Assembly (NCBI GenBank): GCA_002281775.1
Contig: NCGY01000001.1
Location: forward strand, 1-64,000
DNA from: Hydrogenophilales bacterium 16-64-46
Lineage (GTDB): Bacteria > Pseudomonadota > Gammaproteobacteria > Burkholderiales > Thiobacillaceae
Length of the DNA: 64,000 nt
Reading direction: 5' to 3'
Shown here: positions 28,565 through 39,305 of the stretch, piece by piece
Position numbering within the stretch: the first letter of the stretch is position 1
How the letters are laid out: every line of letters starts with the position of its first letter
Translations under genes and position numbers: made by a program
The notes under the pieces: model-generated
What the model saw: only the letters and a program-made list of their open reading frames with translations
Database searches by the model: none
What the model was told of the DNA's origin: nothing

Positions 28565-28759
28565 TACACAGTATCGGCGCAATTTCGACCGGATTGAACA
28601 CGAATGGTGCCCGGATGGAGCGGCGATGAAATCCTGTGGTGCATACGCCACGGCCGCGCACTAACACTGGGCGCTTGCGGCAGCGGGCAGGAGACGGGAT
28701 TCCCCCCGGCCGCAATGTGGCCAAGGGCTGAGGAGATAGAGACAGCGGCAGGCCGGCGG

Positions 28760-29887
28760 TCAGACGATGTCGAGGTGATCCAGCCCCGCCATCATGTCTC
28801 GCCCCTTCGATTCCTGGCCGTGCAGCTTGATCTTCAGGCGCAGGTCGTTGAGGCTGTCGGCGTTGCGCAGCGCATCTTCATAGGAAATGAGGCCGGCTTC
28901 GTAGAGGTCGAACAGCGCCTGGTCGAAGGTCTGCATACCGAGTTCGCGCGACTTCGACATGATCTCCTTGATCTCGTGGACATGGCCCTTGAAGATCAGA
29001 TCGGAGATCAGCGGGGAATTCAGCAGGATTTCCACGGCGGCGACGCGGCCGGCGGTGCCCTTGCGCGGAATCAGGCGCTGCGAGATGAAGGACTTGAGGT
29101 TGAGCGACAGGTCCATCAGCAGCTGGTCGCGCTTTTCTTCCGGGAAGAAGTTGATGATGCGGTCGAGCGCCTGGTTGGCGCTGTTGGCGTGCAGCGTCGA
29201 CAGGCACAGGTGGCCGGTCTCGGCGAAGGCGATGGCGTATTCCATGGTGTCGCGGTCGCGGATTTCACCGATGAGGATGACGTCGGGTGCCTGGCGCAGG
29301 GTGTTCTTCAGCGCCGAGAACCAGTTGTCGGTGTCGATGCCGACTTCGCGCTGGGTGATGATCGATTTCCTGTGCTCGTGCACGTATTCGATCGGGTCTT
29401 CGACGGTGATGATATGGCCGGCATCGTTTTCGTTGCGAAAGCCGACCATCGCGGCGAGCGAGGTCGATTTACCGGTGCCTGTGCCGCCGACGAAGATCAC
29501 CAGCCCGCGCTTGATCATCGCCACGTCCTTCAGGATGGGCGGCAGGTTCAGCTCTTCCAGCTTGGGAATCCGGGTGTTGATGGTCCGCATCACGACGCCG
29601 ACGCGGCCCTGCTGCACGAACACGTTCACCCGGAAACGGCCGATTTCGGGCGGGTTGATCGCGAAGTTGGATTCGTTGGTCGCCTCGAAGTCCTTCCACT
29701 GGCGGTCGTTCATGATCGAGCGCGCCAGTTCCTGGGTATGTGCTGGCGTCAGGCTCTGCGGCGAAACCGGGGTGATCTTGCCGTCGACCTTGATCGCGGG
29801 CGGAAAGCCGGCGGTGATGAACAGGTCGGAGGCGTTCTTCGCCAGCATCAGGCGGAGCAGGTCGTGGACGGTTTTTTCTGCGTTCAT
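28760..29887 (-). CDS. pilU: type IV pilus retraction ATPase PilU
   Basis: This 375-residue secretion-type ATPase has Walker A GGTGTGKST near residue 135, the Asp-box region (TVEDPIEYVHEHRKS), Walker B-like DVILIGEIRDRDTMEYA and the His-box HLCLSTLHANSA. The N-terminal MLAKNASDLFITAGFPPAIK and the 375-residue length fit PilU better than PilT. It assists PilT in pilus retraction and twitching. It lies directly downstream of pilT on the same strand. Confidence 0.92.
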   Translation of the reverse strand: MNAEKTVHDLLRLMLAKNASDLFITAGFPPAIKVDGKITPVSPQSLTPAHTQELARSIMNDRQWKDFEATNESNFAINPPEIGRFRVNVFVQQGRVGVVMRTINTRIPKLEELNLPPILKDVAMIKRGLVIFVGGTGTGKSTSLAAMVGFRNENDAGHIITVEDPIEYVHEHRKSIITQREVGIDTDNWFSALKNTLRQAPDVILIGEIRDRDTMEYAIAFAETGHLCLSTLHANSANQALDRIINFFPEEKRDQLLMDLSLNLKSFISQRLIPRKGTAGRVAAVEILLNSPLISDLIFKGHVHEIKEIMSKSRELGMQTFDQALFDLYEAGLISYEDALRNADSLNDLRLKIKLHGQESKGRDMMAGLDHLDIV

Positions 29888-29931
29888 GGATACCTCGATG
29901 GTCGGCTGGGCGGGCGGGTCCTCGGGGAAGA

Positions 29932-30975
29932 TTAGCCGAAGAAGGCGTCCTTGTTTTGCGCCGCGTTGCGTGCCACGGCACCGGCGACGATGTTGCGCTT
30001 AACCAGGTCCTGCAGGCACTGGTCGAGCGTCTGCATGCCCAGGTTGCCGCCGGTCTGGATAGCGGAGTACATCTGCGCCACCTTGTTTTCGCGGATGAGG
30101 TTGCGGATGGCGGGCGTGCCGATCATGATCTCGTGCGCGGCGACGCGGCCGGTGCCGTCCTTGGTTTTGAGCAGGGTTTGCGAGATGACCGCGCGCAGCG
30201 ATTCCGACAGCATCGAGCGCACCATTTCCTTTTCCGCCGCCGGGAACACATCGACCACGCGGTCGATGGTCTTGGCGGCCGACGAGGTGTGCAGCGTGCC
30301 GAACACCAGGTGGCCGGTTTCGGCGGCGGTCAGCGCCAAGCGGATCGTCTCGAGATCGCGCAATTCACCGACGAGGATCACGTCCGGGTCTTCCCGTAGC
30401 GCGCTGCGCAGGGCGTTGTTGAACGACAGCGTATGCGGGCCGACTTCGCGCTGGTTGATCAGGCATTTCTTGGACTGGTGGACGAATTCGATCGGATCCT
30501 CGACGGTGAGGATGTGCGAGTACTGGTTCTCGTTGACGTAGTCCATCATCGCCGCCAGCGTGGTCGATTTGCCGGAGCCGGTGGGGCCGGTGACGAGCAC
30601 GATGCCGCGCGGCTGGTCGGAGATTTCCTTGAAGATGGGCGGGCAGTTGAGCTCTTCCAGCGTCAGTACCTTCGACGGAATCGTCCGGAACACCGCGCCG
30701 GCGCCGTACTGCTGGTTGAAGGCGTTGACGCGGAAGCGCGCCAGCGAGGGGATCTCGAACGAGAAGTCGATCTCCAGCGTTTCCTCGTACACCTTGCGCT
30801 GGCTGTCGTTCATGATGTCGTACACCATGCGGTGCACGTCCTTGTGGTCCATCGGCGGCAGATTGATGCGGCGGATGTCACCATTGACCCGGATCATCGG
30901 CGGCAGGCTGGAAGAAAGGTGCAGGTCGGAAGCCTTGTTCTTGACGGCGAATGCCAGCAGTTCGGAGATGTCCAC
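29932..30975 (-). CDS. pilT: type IV pilus retraction ATPase PilT
   Basis: This 347-residue ATPase has Walker A GPTGSGKST, ILTVEDPIEFVHQSKK, DVILVGELRDLETIRLA and HLVFGTLHTSSA. The N-terminus DISELLAFAVKNKASDLHLS matches PilT when the GTG at 30975 is used; the ATG at 31017 would add 14 residues and overlap yggS. It powers pilus retraction. Divergent yggS begins 41 bases away, so both promoters lie in that short gap. Confidence 0.94.
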   Translation of the reverse strand: MDISELLAFAVKNKASDLHLSSSLPPMIRVNGDIRRINLPPMDHKDVHRMVYDIMNDSQRKVYEETLEIDFSFEIPSLARFRVNAFNQQYGAGAVFRTIPSKVLTLEELNCPPIFKEISDQPRGIVLVTGPTGSGKSTTLAAMMDYVNENQYSHILTVEDPIEFVHQSKKCLINQREVGPHTLSFNNALRSALREDPDVILVGELRDLETIRLALTAAETGHLVFGTLHTSSAAKTIDRVVDVFPAAEKEMVRSMLSESLRAVISQTLLKTKDGTGRVAAHEIMIGTPAIRNLIRENKVAQMYSAIQTGGNLGMQTLDQCLQDLVKRNIVAGAVARNAAQNKDAFFG

Positions 30976-31016
30976 GCGTGCCTCGTTGAGTGGGGTTTTG
31001 GAAGATAATAATCGCA

Positions 31017-31751
31017 ATGGATAACGGTCTGAAAACCCGCGAACTTGAGCCTGCCGCCGCGTTGGCGTGTGAACGCCTGCACGGGGTGCGGAGCCGGATC
31101 GAAGCCGCCCTGCGACAGGCCGGACGTGCGCCGGACAGCGTGACGCTGCTGGCGGTGAGCAAAACTTTCGACGCCGCCGCCGTGCGCGGGATGGCCGCCT
31201 GCGGACAGCGGGTTTTCGGCGAGAACTATCTGCAGGAGGCAGAGGAGAAGATCGCGGCGCTGGCCGATCTGCCGCTGGAATGGCATTTCATTGGCCCGAT
31301 CCAGAGCAACAAGACGCGGCCGATCGCGGAAGGCTTCGCCTGGGTACACAGCGTGGATCGCCTGAAGATTGCCGAACGCCTGTCGGCCCAGCGCCCGCCC
31401 ACTCTGCCGCCGCTGTCGGTGTGCATCGAGGTCAATGTCAGCGGCGAGGCGAGCAAGGGCGGCGTCGCGCCCGCCGAGCTGCTGGGTCTCGCCGAGGCCG
31501 TGGGTAAGCTGCCGGGACTTGCGTTGCGCGGGCTGATGGCGATACCCGCGCCAGAAACCGATCCTGTGGCGCAGCGGGCCGCGTTTCGCCGGGTGCGCGA
31601 CTTGTTCGACGACCTGGTCGCACGCGGCCATGCGCTCGACACCCTGTCGATGGGCATGTCAGCCGACCTCGAAGCCGCCATACTGGAAGGCGCGACCCTC
31701 GTGCGCGTCGGGTCTGCCTTATTTGGTTCAAGGAAAATTCAACATGCATAA
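31017..31751 (+). CDS. yggS: YggS family pyridoxal-phosphate homeostasis protein
   Basis: This 244-residue single-domain PLP protein has LLAVSKTF (PLP lysine), FGENYLQEAEEK, WHFIGPIQSNK and LSMGMSADLEAAI, the YggS/PLPBP signature. It buffers free PLP in the cytoplasm. ATG at 31017 is chosen from the alignment of the N-terminus. It overlaps proC by eight bases, as is common in this yggS-proC-yggT-yggU cluster. Confidence 0.94.
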   Translation: MDNGLKTRELEPAAALACERLHGVRSRIEAALRQAGRAPDSVTLLAVSKTFDAAAVRGMAACGQRVFGENYLQEAEEKIAALADLPLEWHFIGPIQSNKTRPIAEGFAWVHSVDRLKIAERLSAQRPPTLPPLSVCIEVNVSGEASKGGVAPAELLGLAEAVGKLPGLALRGLMAIPAPETDPVAQRAAFRRVRDLFDDLVARGHALDTLSMGMSADLEAAILEGATLVRVGSALFGSRKIQHA

Positions 31752-32559
31752 AATGAGCTTCATTGGCGGCGGCAACATGGCCGCCGCCATCATCGGCGGA
31801 CTGGTGGCCAGCGGGGCCGACCCCACGAGCATCGAAGTGGTGGAAATCAACGCCGATGCACGTGCCAACCTGGCCGCGCGCTTCGGTGTCGTCACCCACG
31901 CGAATCTGGTCGAAGCCCGGCTGCACGGCCTGATCGTGCTGGCGGTCAAGCCGCAGTCGCTGCCCGAGGTGGCGGCGGCGTTGTCCACACGCATGGCCGG
32001 GCAGCTGGTGCTGTCCATCGCCGCAGGCGTGCGGGTGGCGGACCTCGCGCGCTGGCTGGGCGGGCACGAGCGCATTGTGCGCGCCATGCCGAACACGCCG
32101 GCGCTGGTGCGCGCTGGCATTTCCGGTTTGTATGCTGCGCCCGGCCTGTCGGCGGACGCGCGTTCCGACGCCGAGGCGGTGCTGCGCGCCGTCGGCGGCG
32201 TGGTGTGGGTCGACGACGAGACGCAGCTCGACGCGGTAACAGCGGTATCGGGCAGCGGTCCGGCCTATGTTTTTTACTGTATCGAATCGCTGGAGGCCGC
32301 CGGGGTCGCCCAGGGTCTGTCCCCGCAGACCGCACGCCAGCTTGCGCTCCAGACCTTTTTTGGCGCGGCCCGGCTGGCGCTCGAATCCGGCGAGGAGCCC
32401 GCGACCCTGCGCCTGCGGGTGACCTCCAAGGGCGGCACCACCGAACGCGGCATCATGGCGCTGGATGCGGCAGGCGTGGCGTCTGCGTTCGAGGCGGCCG
32501 TGCGCGCCGCCAGCCTGCGCAGCGCCGAACTCGGCGATGAACTCGGCAGGCTCGCATGA
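31744..32559 (+). CDS. proC: pyrroline-5-carboxylate reductase
   Basis: This 271-residue enzyme has an N-terminal NADPH-binding GGGNMAAAIIGGL and the C-terminal ProC motifs VSGSGPAYVF and RLRVTSKGGTTERGI. It catalyses the last step of proline synthesis. The ATG at 31744 overlaps the yggS end, and yggT begins on its stop codon. Confidence 0.95.
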   Translation: MHKMSFIGGGNMAAAIIGGLVASGADPTSIEVVEINADARANLAARFGVVTHANLVEARLHGLIVLAVKPQSLPEVAAALSTRMAGQLVLSIAAGVRVADLARWLGGHERIVRAMPNTPALVRAGISGLYAAPGLSADARSDAEAVLRAVGGVVWVDDETQLDAVTAVSGSGPAYVFYCIESLEAAGVAQGLSPQTARQLALQTFFGAARLALESGEEPATLRLRVTSKGGTTERGIMALDAAGVASAFEAAVRAASLRSAELGDELGRLA

Positions 32560-33131
32560 TCGCCGGTGCCCTGCATTTCCTCATCCAGACGATCGGCAAC
32601 CTGTTCGCCATCGCGGTGTTGCTGCGCTTCATGATGCAGCTCTTCCGCGTGCCCTTCCGCAACCCCTTCGCGCAGTTCGTCGTCGCGCTCACCGACTTTG
32701 CGGTGAAACCGCTGCGCCGTGTCGTACCTGGCGTGTTCGGGCTGGACTGGGCCTGCCTGTTGCTGGCCTATCTGGTCGAACTGCTGGTGGTACTGTCGGG
32801 CTACTGGCTGAATGACTTTCCCTTCGCCCTGGCAGGCGGCGGCGTCTGGCCGGTATTCCTGGGGCTGGCGCTGGTCCGCTTGCTGTCGCTGGGGATCTAT
32901 CTGATCATCGGCATCACCCTGGTGAGCGCGGTGCTGTCGTGGGTCAACCCGCACACGCCGCTGATGCCGGTGGTGCAGGCCCTGTCCGAACCTTTCCTGC
33001 GGCCGATCCGCCAGTTTGTGCCGCTGATCGCCAATGTGGACCTCTCGCCGATCGTGCTGTTCATCGTCTGCCAGCTGGTGCTGATGGTGCCGGTGATGGC
33101 GCTGGAGCGTGCGCTCATCGGTGCCCTGTGA
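32556..33131 (+). CDS. yggT: YggT family membrane protein
   Basis: This 191-residue protein has two YggT repeats, each with paired membrane helices (LRFMMQLFRVPFRNPFAQFV and NPHTPLMPVVQALSEPFL motifs). Homologues take part in osmotic tolerance or cell-division-linked membrane organisation; the function is not settled. It is embedded in the yggS-proC-yggT-yggU operon with 4-base overlaps at both ends. Confidence 0.92.
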   Translation: MIAGALHFLIQTIGNLFAIAVLLRFMMQLFRVPFRNPFAQFVVALTDFAVKPLRRVVPGVFGLDWACLLLAYLVELLVVLSGYWLNDFPFALAGGGVWPVFLGLALVRLLSLGIYLIIGITLVSAVLSWVNPHTPLMPVVQALSEPFLRPIRQFVPLIANVDLSPIVLFIVCQLVLMVPVMALERALIGAL

Positions 33132-33433
33132 GCGGGAATCTGCCGCCCGCGTGGGCGCGCCGCGAGGGCGAAGCCTGGCTGATCGAGCTGCACGTGCAGC
33201 CCGGCACCCGGGCGACGCAGGCCGTGGGCGAGCATGGCGGCCGCCTCAAGCTCAAGATTGCCGCGCTGCCAGTCGATAACAAGGCGAATGCGCACCTGCT
33301 CGCCTGGCTGGCTGACCGTCTGGGGGTGGCGAAGGCCGCGGTGACCCTGGTGCGCGGCGATGCCTCGCGGCAGAAGACCGTGGCGGTGCGCGGGGTGGAG
33401 CGCCCTTGGCTCGAACTGGTAAAACAGACATGA
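33128..33433 (+). CDS. yggU: YggU/DUF167 family protein
   Basis: This 101-residue protein has the DUF167 core: LHVQPGTRATQAVGEHGGRL, VDNKANAHLLAWLADRLGVA and VRGDASRQKTV. Its function is unknown. The GTG at 33128 overlaps the yggT stop by four bases. The dynamin-like gene follows after seven bases. Confidence 0.92.
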   Translation: MSGNLPPAWARREGEAWLIELHVQPGTRATQAVGEHGGRLKLKIAALPVDNKANAHLLAWLADRLGVAKAAVTLVRGDASRQKTVAVRGVERPWLELVKQT

Positions 33434-33440
33434 TCTCCTC

Positions 33441-35345
33441 ATGAGCGTGCATCTCGAACAGGAAGTCGCCGATTTCAGCGAACGCCGGCTGCGTCTGGCT
33501 ACCGCCATTTCCGACTACGCCAACTGGCTGGACCGCCAGCACGGTATCGACGTGGAGCGCACGCTGCGCCTCACCGACACCGCCGCCAGCCTGCGCCAGG
33601 ACAAGCTGGTGGTCGCCTTCGTCGCCGAGTTTTCGCGCGGCAAGACCGAGCTCATCAACGCCCTGTTCTTTGCCGACCATGGCCAGCGCCTGCTGCCGTC
33701 CGACGCGGGGCGCACCACCATGTGCCCCACCGAGCTGCACTACAACGCCGACGAAATGCCGGCGCTGGCACTGCTGCCGATAGAAACGCGCGCGCGCGGC
33801 GAAACCCTGGCGCGGCTGAAGCACATGCCCATCGAATGGGTGCGGATTCCGCTCGACCCCGCCGACCCGCGCCAGCTGGCCGACAGCCTGAAGAAGCTGA
33901 CCGAGACCCGTCCCATGCCAGCGGTGGAGGCCATCGAACTCGGTCTGTGGAGCGGCGAGGACGACACCATGCGCCACCAGCTGCGAGCCGACGGCACGGT
34001 CGATGTGCCGGCGTGGCGCTACGCCATGGTCAACTATCCGCATCCGCTTTTGCAGGCCGGGCTCACCATACTCGATACCCCCGGCCTCAACGCGCTGGGG
34101 GCGGAACCCGAACTCACCCTGTCGGTGATCCCCAACGCCCACGCCGTGATGTACCTGCTCGCCACCGACACCGGCGTGACGCGCTCCGATCTCGAAATCT
34201 GGCAGAAGCACGTGCATCGTCATGCCAACTACCACGTCGCCGTGCTGAACAAGATCGACATGCAGTGGGACGACCTCAAGTCCGAGGCCGAGATCCAGGC
34301 CAGCATCGAGCGCCAGGTCGAAGAAACCGCCCGCGTGCTCAAGCTGCCGCGCAGCCGCGTGTTCGCCGTGTCCGCGCAGAAGGCGCTGGCGGCGAAGATA
34401 CGCGGCGACGTCGCGCTGCGCCTGCGTTCCGGCATCGACGCGCTGGAATATCTGCTGGCGCACCAGGTCATCCCCTCGCGGCGCGACATGCTGCACCACG
34501 CCGTCGCCCGCGAAATCGGCAACATGCTCGACGAAAGCCAGTCCAGTCTGGCCGCGCGCATCCAGCGCAGCAGCGAAGAGCTGATCCAGCTTACCCAGCT
34601 GTCCGGCAAGAACCGCGACCTCATCGCCCAGACGCGCGCTGCCCTGCAACAGGAAAAGGACGCCTACGACGCCACCGCCGAGCAATTCCGCGTCACCCGC
34701 AAATCCCTGCAGGGGCAGGGTGACCACCTGCTCGGCAATCTGTCGCAGGCCACGCTCGACGGCATCCTCGCCGATGCCCGCTCGGCCATGGAAGGCAGCT
34801 GGACCACGCGCGGCCTCACCCATGGCATCCGCCAGCTGTCTGAACAGATGAATGATCGCCTGCAGCAGGCCAGCCAGCTTGCCGACAACATGCTCGACGC
34901 CCTGGAGCAGGCCTACATCCGTTTTCATCGCCAGCACAACCTGCCCAGGATGCAGGTGCCGCGACTTGACCTCACCGCCTATCGCAACCGCCTGCAGACG
35001 CTGGTGCAGGAAACCGAGGCATTCTGCCGCGACCCCGCCAACCTCATGTTGGAAAAGCGCTTCATGATCCGGCGCTTTTTTGCCAGCCTGGCAGAAGAAG
35101 CCAAGAAGGCTTTCGACCTGGCCCGCACCGACGCCGAACGCTGGCTGCGCATTGCGCTCGATCCGGTGATGACCCGCATCCGCGAGCACAAGCAATACCT
35201 CGACGGCCGGCTGGGCAACCTTCAGCGCATTCTGGAGAACATGGGCACCCTGCACGGGCGCATGGCCCAGATCAAGGACGACATCGGTGCCCTGAGGCAG
35301 GACAAGGCGGAACTGACGAAGATCGCGGCGGCGCTGGCGGGCTGA
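33441..35345 (+). CDS. dynamin-family GTPase (bacterial dynamin-like)
   Basis: This 634-residue protein has a G domain with the P-loop EFSRGKTEL near residue 63, switch/G3 DTPGLNAL near 211 and NKID (G4) near 269. Long helical regions (about 330-480 and 580-630) follow. This matches bacterial dynamin-like proteins that act on membranes. The P-loop keeps GKT. It is preceded by yggU and is probably the last gene of that operon. It converges with the ClC gene after 24 bases. Confidence 0.83.
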   Translation: MSVHLEQEVADFSERRLRLATAISDYANWLDRQHGIDVERTLRLTDTAASLRQDKLVVAFVAEFSRGKTELINALFFADHGQRLLPSDAGRTTMCPTELHYNADEMPALALLPIETRARGETLARLKHMPIEWVRIPLDPADPRQLADSLKKLTETRPMPAVEAIELGLWSGEDDTMRHQLRADGTVDVPAWRYAMVNYPHPLLQAGLTILDTPGLNALGAEPELTLSVIPNAHAVMYLLATDTGVTRSDLEIWQKHVHRHANYHVAVLNKIDMQWDDLKSEAEIQASIERQVEETARVLKLPRSRVFAVSAQKALAAKIRGDVALRLRSGIDALEYLLAHQVIPSRRDMLHHAVAREIGNMLDESQSSLAARIQRSSEELIQLTQLSGKNRDLIAQTRAALQQEKDAYDATAEQFRVTRKSLQGQGDHLLGNLSQATLDGILADARSAMEGSWTTRGLTHGIRQLSEQMNDRLQQASQLADNMLDALEQAYIRFHRQHNLPRMQVPRLDLTAYRNRLQTLVQETEAFCRDPANLMLEKRFMIRRFFASLAEEAKKAFDLARTDAERWLRIALDPVMTRIREHKQYLDGRLGNLQRILENMGTLHGRMAQIKDDIGALRQDKAELTKIAAALAG

Positions 35346-35369
35346 GCTGGCCCCGCTCACCTGCAGGGG

Positions 35370-36716
35370 TCAGGATCGTGCGGTTGGGTGCGGGTTTGCG
35401 TGTTGACGGGCCAGAAAACCGTCCGCCAGTGCCTTGTAGAGCGGGCGAGGGCATACCATGCGCGAAACTCCGGCCGCAATCAGGGTCGCTAGCATGAGCG
35501 GAACGACCATGTCGTGGTTGGCCGTCATTTCCATGACGATGACGAATGCCGTAATCGGTGCCTGGACCACACCCGCGAAGTAGGCCGCCATGCCGACGAT
35601 GGCGAGTGCGCGACCATCGACCATGCCGAAGAGATCAGCGAGGGCCTGGCCGACCCCGGCACCTGCGGACAGACTCGGCGCGAACAGGCCGCCGGGAATG
35701 CCGCTGATGAACGATACGAAAGTCGCGAGCATTTTCCAAAACGCGTAGCCGGCAGCGGGCGCTTCGCCGCCTTCGATCAGGCGGCGGGCTTCTTCGTAGC
35801 CGCTGCCGTAGGCCGTGCTGCCAGAAGCCATTCCAATTAGTGCGAGTGCGAGCCCGCAACTGGCGGCAAAGCTAACCGGATGGGCTTTCACCATGATGCC
35901 CAACTGACCGGGGAGTCCTTTCAGGGTAAAGCCGAGCAGGACACGACTGAAACCACCGCCCAGCAATCCTCCCGCGATACCGCAGACGAGCACAGCTGCC
36001 CAGCCCCGGACGCCGCTCAGAGCTGCACTGGATTCGCCGAAATAGGTGTAATCGCCCTGGACATAAATCGCAGCCAGGCCGGCAATGATGACGGCGGTGA
36101 GCAAGGTGCCGCTGGAGCGTTCTTCGAATGATCGCGCCATTTCTTCGATGGCGAACACAATCCCGGCCAGCGGCGTGTTGAACGCGGCGGCCACGCCGGC
36201 TGCGCCCCCGGCGACGATCAGCCCGCGTTCCATCATGTGGATGGGAAAACGGATCAGCCAGCGCAGGTTGTAGAGCAGGGCAGCACCGATCTGTACGGTC
36301 GGGCCTTCCCGTCCGACACTGGCACCGCCGGCCATGCCCAGGCAGGTCAGCAGCGTCTTGCCGAAAGCAGTCTTGAGCGAAAGTACCTGATCGCGTGCCC
36401 GTCCGTCTGGCATGCGCAGCGCGGCAATAGTTTGCGGAATGCCGCTGCCTTCAGCACCCTTGAAAAATCGCTGGGTAAGCGCGGCGACCAGCGCGAGGGT
36501 CAGGGGAGTGACGAGCAGGGGAAGCCAGGGCCGGTCGGCAATGAGCTGATGAAAGAACGCCTGGGCAGAGTCACTACCCAGTGCAAAAGCGGTTGCTGCG
36601 AGTCCGACGCCGACCGCGCCTGTCCAGAACAGGACGCGTCGCGCCCATAGCCGGACAGAGAGCAGGCGCACGCGCTGGCGTCGCCGGACCAGCTTGAGAT
36701 CGGGCAGGGGAAACAT
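35370..36716 (-). CDS. ClC family chloride channel/transporter
   Basis: This 448-residue membrane protein has the ClC filter motifs GSGIPQTI, GREGPTVQIGA and GIPGGLFAPSLSAGAG. The gating glutamate is kept in GREGP. About ten or more helices are present. It lacks C-terminal CBS domains. The likely role is Cl-/H+ exchange in acid tolerance, but selectivity is not proven. It is transcribed away from the PTS operon with a 146-base gap upstream in which I see nothing of note. Confidence 0.9.
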   Translation of the reverse strand: MFPLPDLKLVRRRQRVRLLSVRLWARRVLFWTGAVGVGLAATAFALGSDSAQAFFHQLIADRPWLPLLVTPLTLALVAALTQRFFKGAEGSGIPQTIAALRMPDGRARDQVLSLKTAFGKTLLTCLGMAGGASVGREGPTVQIGAALLYNLRWLIRFPIHMMERGLIVAGGAAGVAAAFNTPLAGIVFAIEEMARSFEERSSGTLLTAVIIAGLAAIYVQGDYTYFGESSAALSGVRGWAAVLVCGIAGGLLGGGFSRVLLGFTLKGLPGQLGIMVKAHPVSFAASCGLALALIGMASGSTAYGSGYEEARRLIEGGEAPAAGYAFWKMLATFVSFISGIPGGLFAPSLSAGAGVGQALADLFGMVDGRALAIVGMAAYFAGVVQAPITAFVIVMEMTANHDMVVPLMLATLIAAGVSRMVCPRPLYKALADGFLARQHANPHPTARS

Positions 36717-36862
36717 GTGTGCAATAGTAAACGCTCGACGTGTTCACGGAGCGGCGAGTGCGGGGCGCAGCCGGGAAGGGAAAGATCGCACGCCATGAGA
36801 CATGAAGCTATCGACCTGCATTTGCTGATTGGTGGTGAAACCCCAATCCTGTTGCAGGAGGG

Positions 36863-38587
<1,725 letters not shown>

Positions 38588-38591
38588 GGCC

Positions 38592-38858
38592 TCATTCCTC
38601 GCCGAAGCCGCTGGCGATCAGCTCGGCCAGCGCGTCGAGCGCGGCGTCGGCGTCCGGGCCTTCGGTTTCGATCGTGACCGTGCTGCCCTTGGCGGCGGCG
38701 AGCATCATCACGCCCATGATGCTCTTGGCGTTGATGCGGCGGCCGTTCTTCGTCATGTGAACCTCGCTGGAAAAGCGCGAGGCCAGCTGGGTGAGCTTGG
38801 CGGAAGGGCGGGCGTGCAGCCCGAGCTTGTTGACGATTTCAATGTCCCGTTGCGGCAT
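38592..38858 (-). CDS. ptsH: PTS phosphocarrier protein HPr
   Basis: This 88-residue HPr has the active-site histidine at residue 15 in GLHARPSAKL and a serine at residue 46 in NAKSIMGVMML. It carries phosphate from enzyme I to the EIIA domain encoded just upstream, whose coding end it overlaps by 20 bases. The gene is four bases before ptsI. Confidence 0.95.
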   Translation of the reverse strand: MPQRDIEIVNKLGLHARPSAKLTQLASRFSSEVHMTKNGRRINAKSIMGVMMLAAAKGSTVTIETEGPDADAALDALAELIASGFGEE

Positions 38859-39270
38859 GGCACATGGTCTCGGAAATATGCTGGATGCTGTCGCGCCCGC
38901 CTTCGACGATGCTGGCGACGAGCTGCGGCAGTGTCAGCGTGTCGCGCGTGGTCAGGGCTTTCAGCAGCATGGGCAGGTTGGCTCCGGAGATGCCTTCGAC
39001 GTGGTCTGGCAGCAGTTGCCGGCACAGCGTGTTGCACGGCGTCGCGCCGTACACGTCGGCGAGCACCAGCACGCCGTCGCCGGGTTTGTCGTTGAACGCG
39101 GCGAGAGCTTTGAGCCGAGCGTGCAGCACGGTCTGCCGCTCGTCCGGGTCGGCGTGGCCGGTGAAATCAATGGTGGCGAGCGCAGGCGGGTGCGTGCCGA
39201 GAACATGGATGGCGCATTCGACGAGACTGTCGGCGAGCGAGCCGTGTGCAACGATGAGAATGCCGATCAT
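38839..39270 (-). CDS. PTS EIIA component, mannose/fructose family
   Basis: This 143-residue EIIA-Man protein has the phospho-accepting histidine at residue 9 (VAHGSLADSL) and an LADVYGATPCNTL motif. It has no attached EIIB or EIIC. In betaproteobacteria such proteins work with HPr and enzyme I in regulation. It overlaps ptsH by 20 bases and follows apbE by about 35. Confidence 0.92.
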   Translation of the reverse strand: MIGILIVAHGSLADSLVECAIHVLGTHPPALATIDFTGHADPDERQTVLHARLKALAAFNDKPGDGVLVLADVYGATPCNTLCRQLLPDHVEGISGANLPMLLKALTTRDTLTLPQLVASIVEGGRDSIQHISETMCHAATGH

Positions 39271-39305
39271 GGCGTGGGGATCACAAGCAAAATCAAAAAC
39301 GTAGT

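Noticed and set aside
28504..28759. NtrC-type enhancer before prkA.
   Set aside because: No clear TGCACC-spacer-GGTGCA palindrome was found in the gap.
33252..35360. Long minus-strand open frame opposite the dynamin-like gene.
   Set aside because: The GTPase motifs on plus are conserved; the minus frame is a codon-bias shadow.
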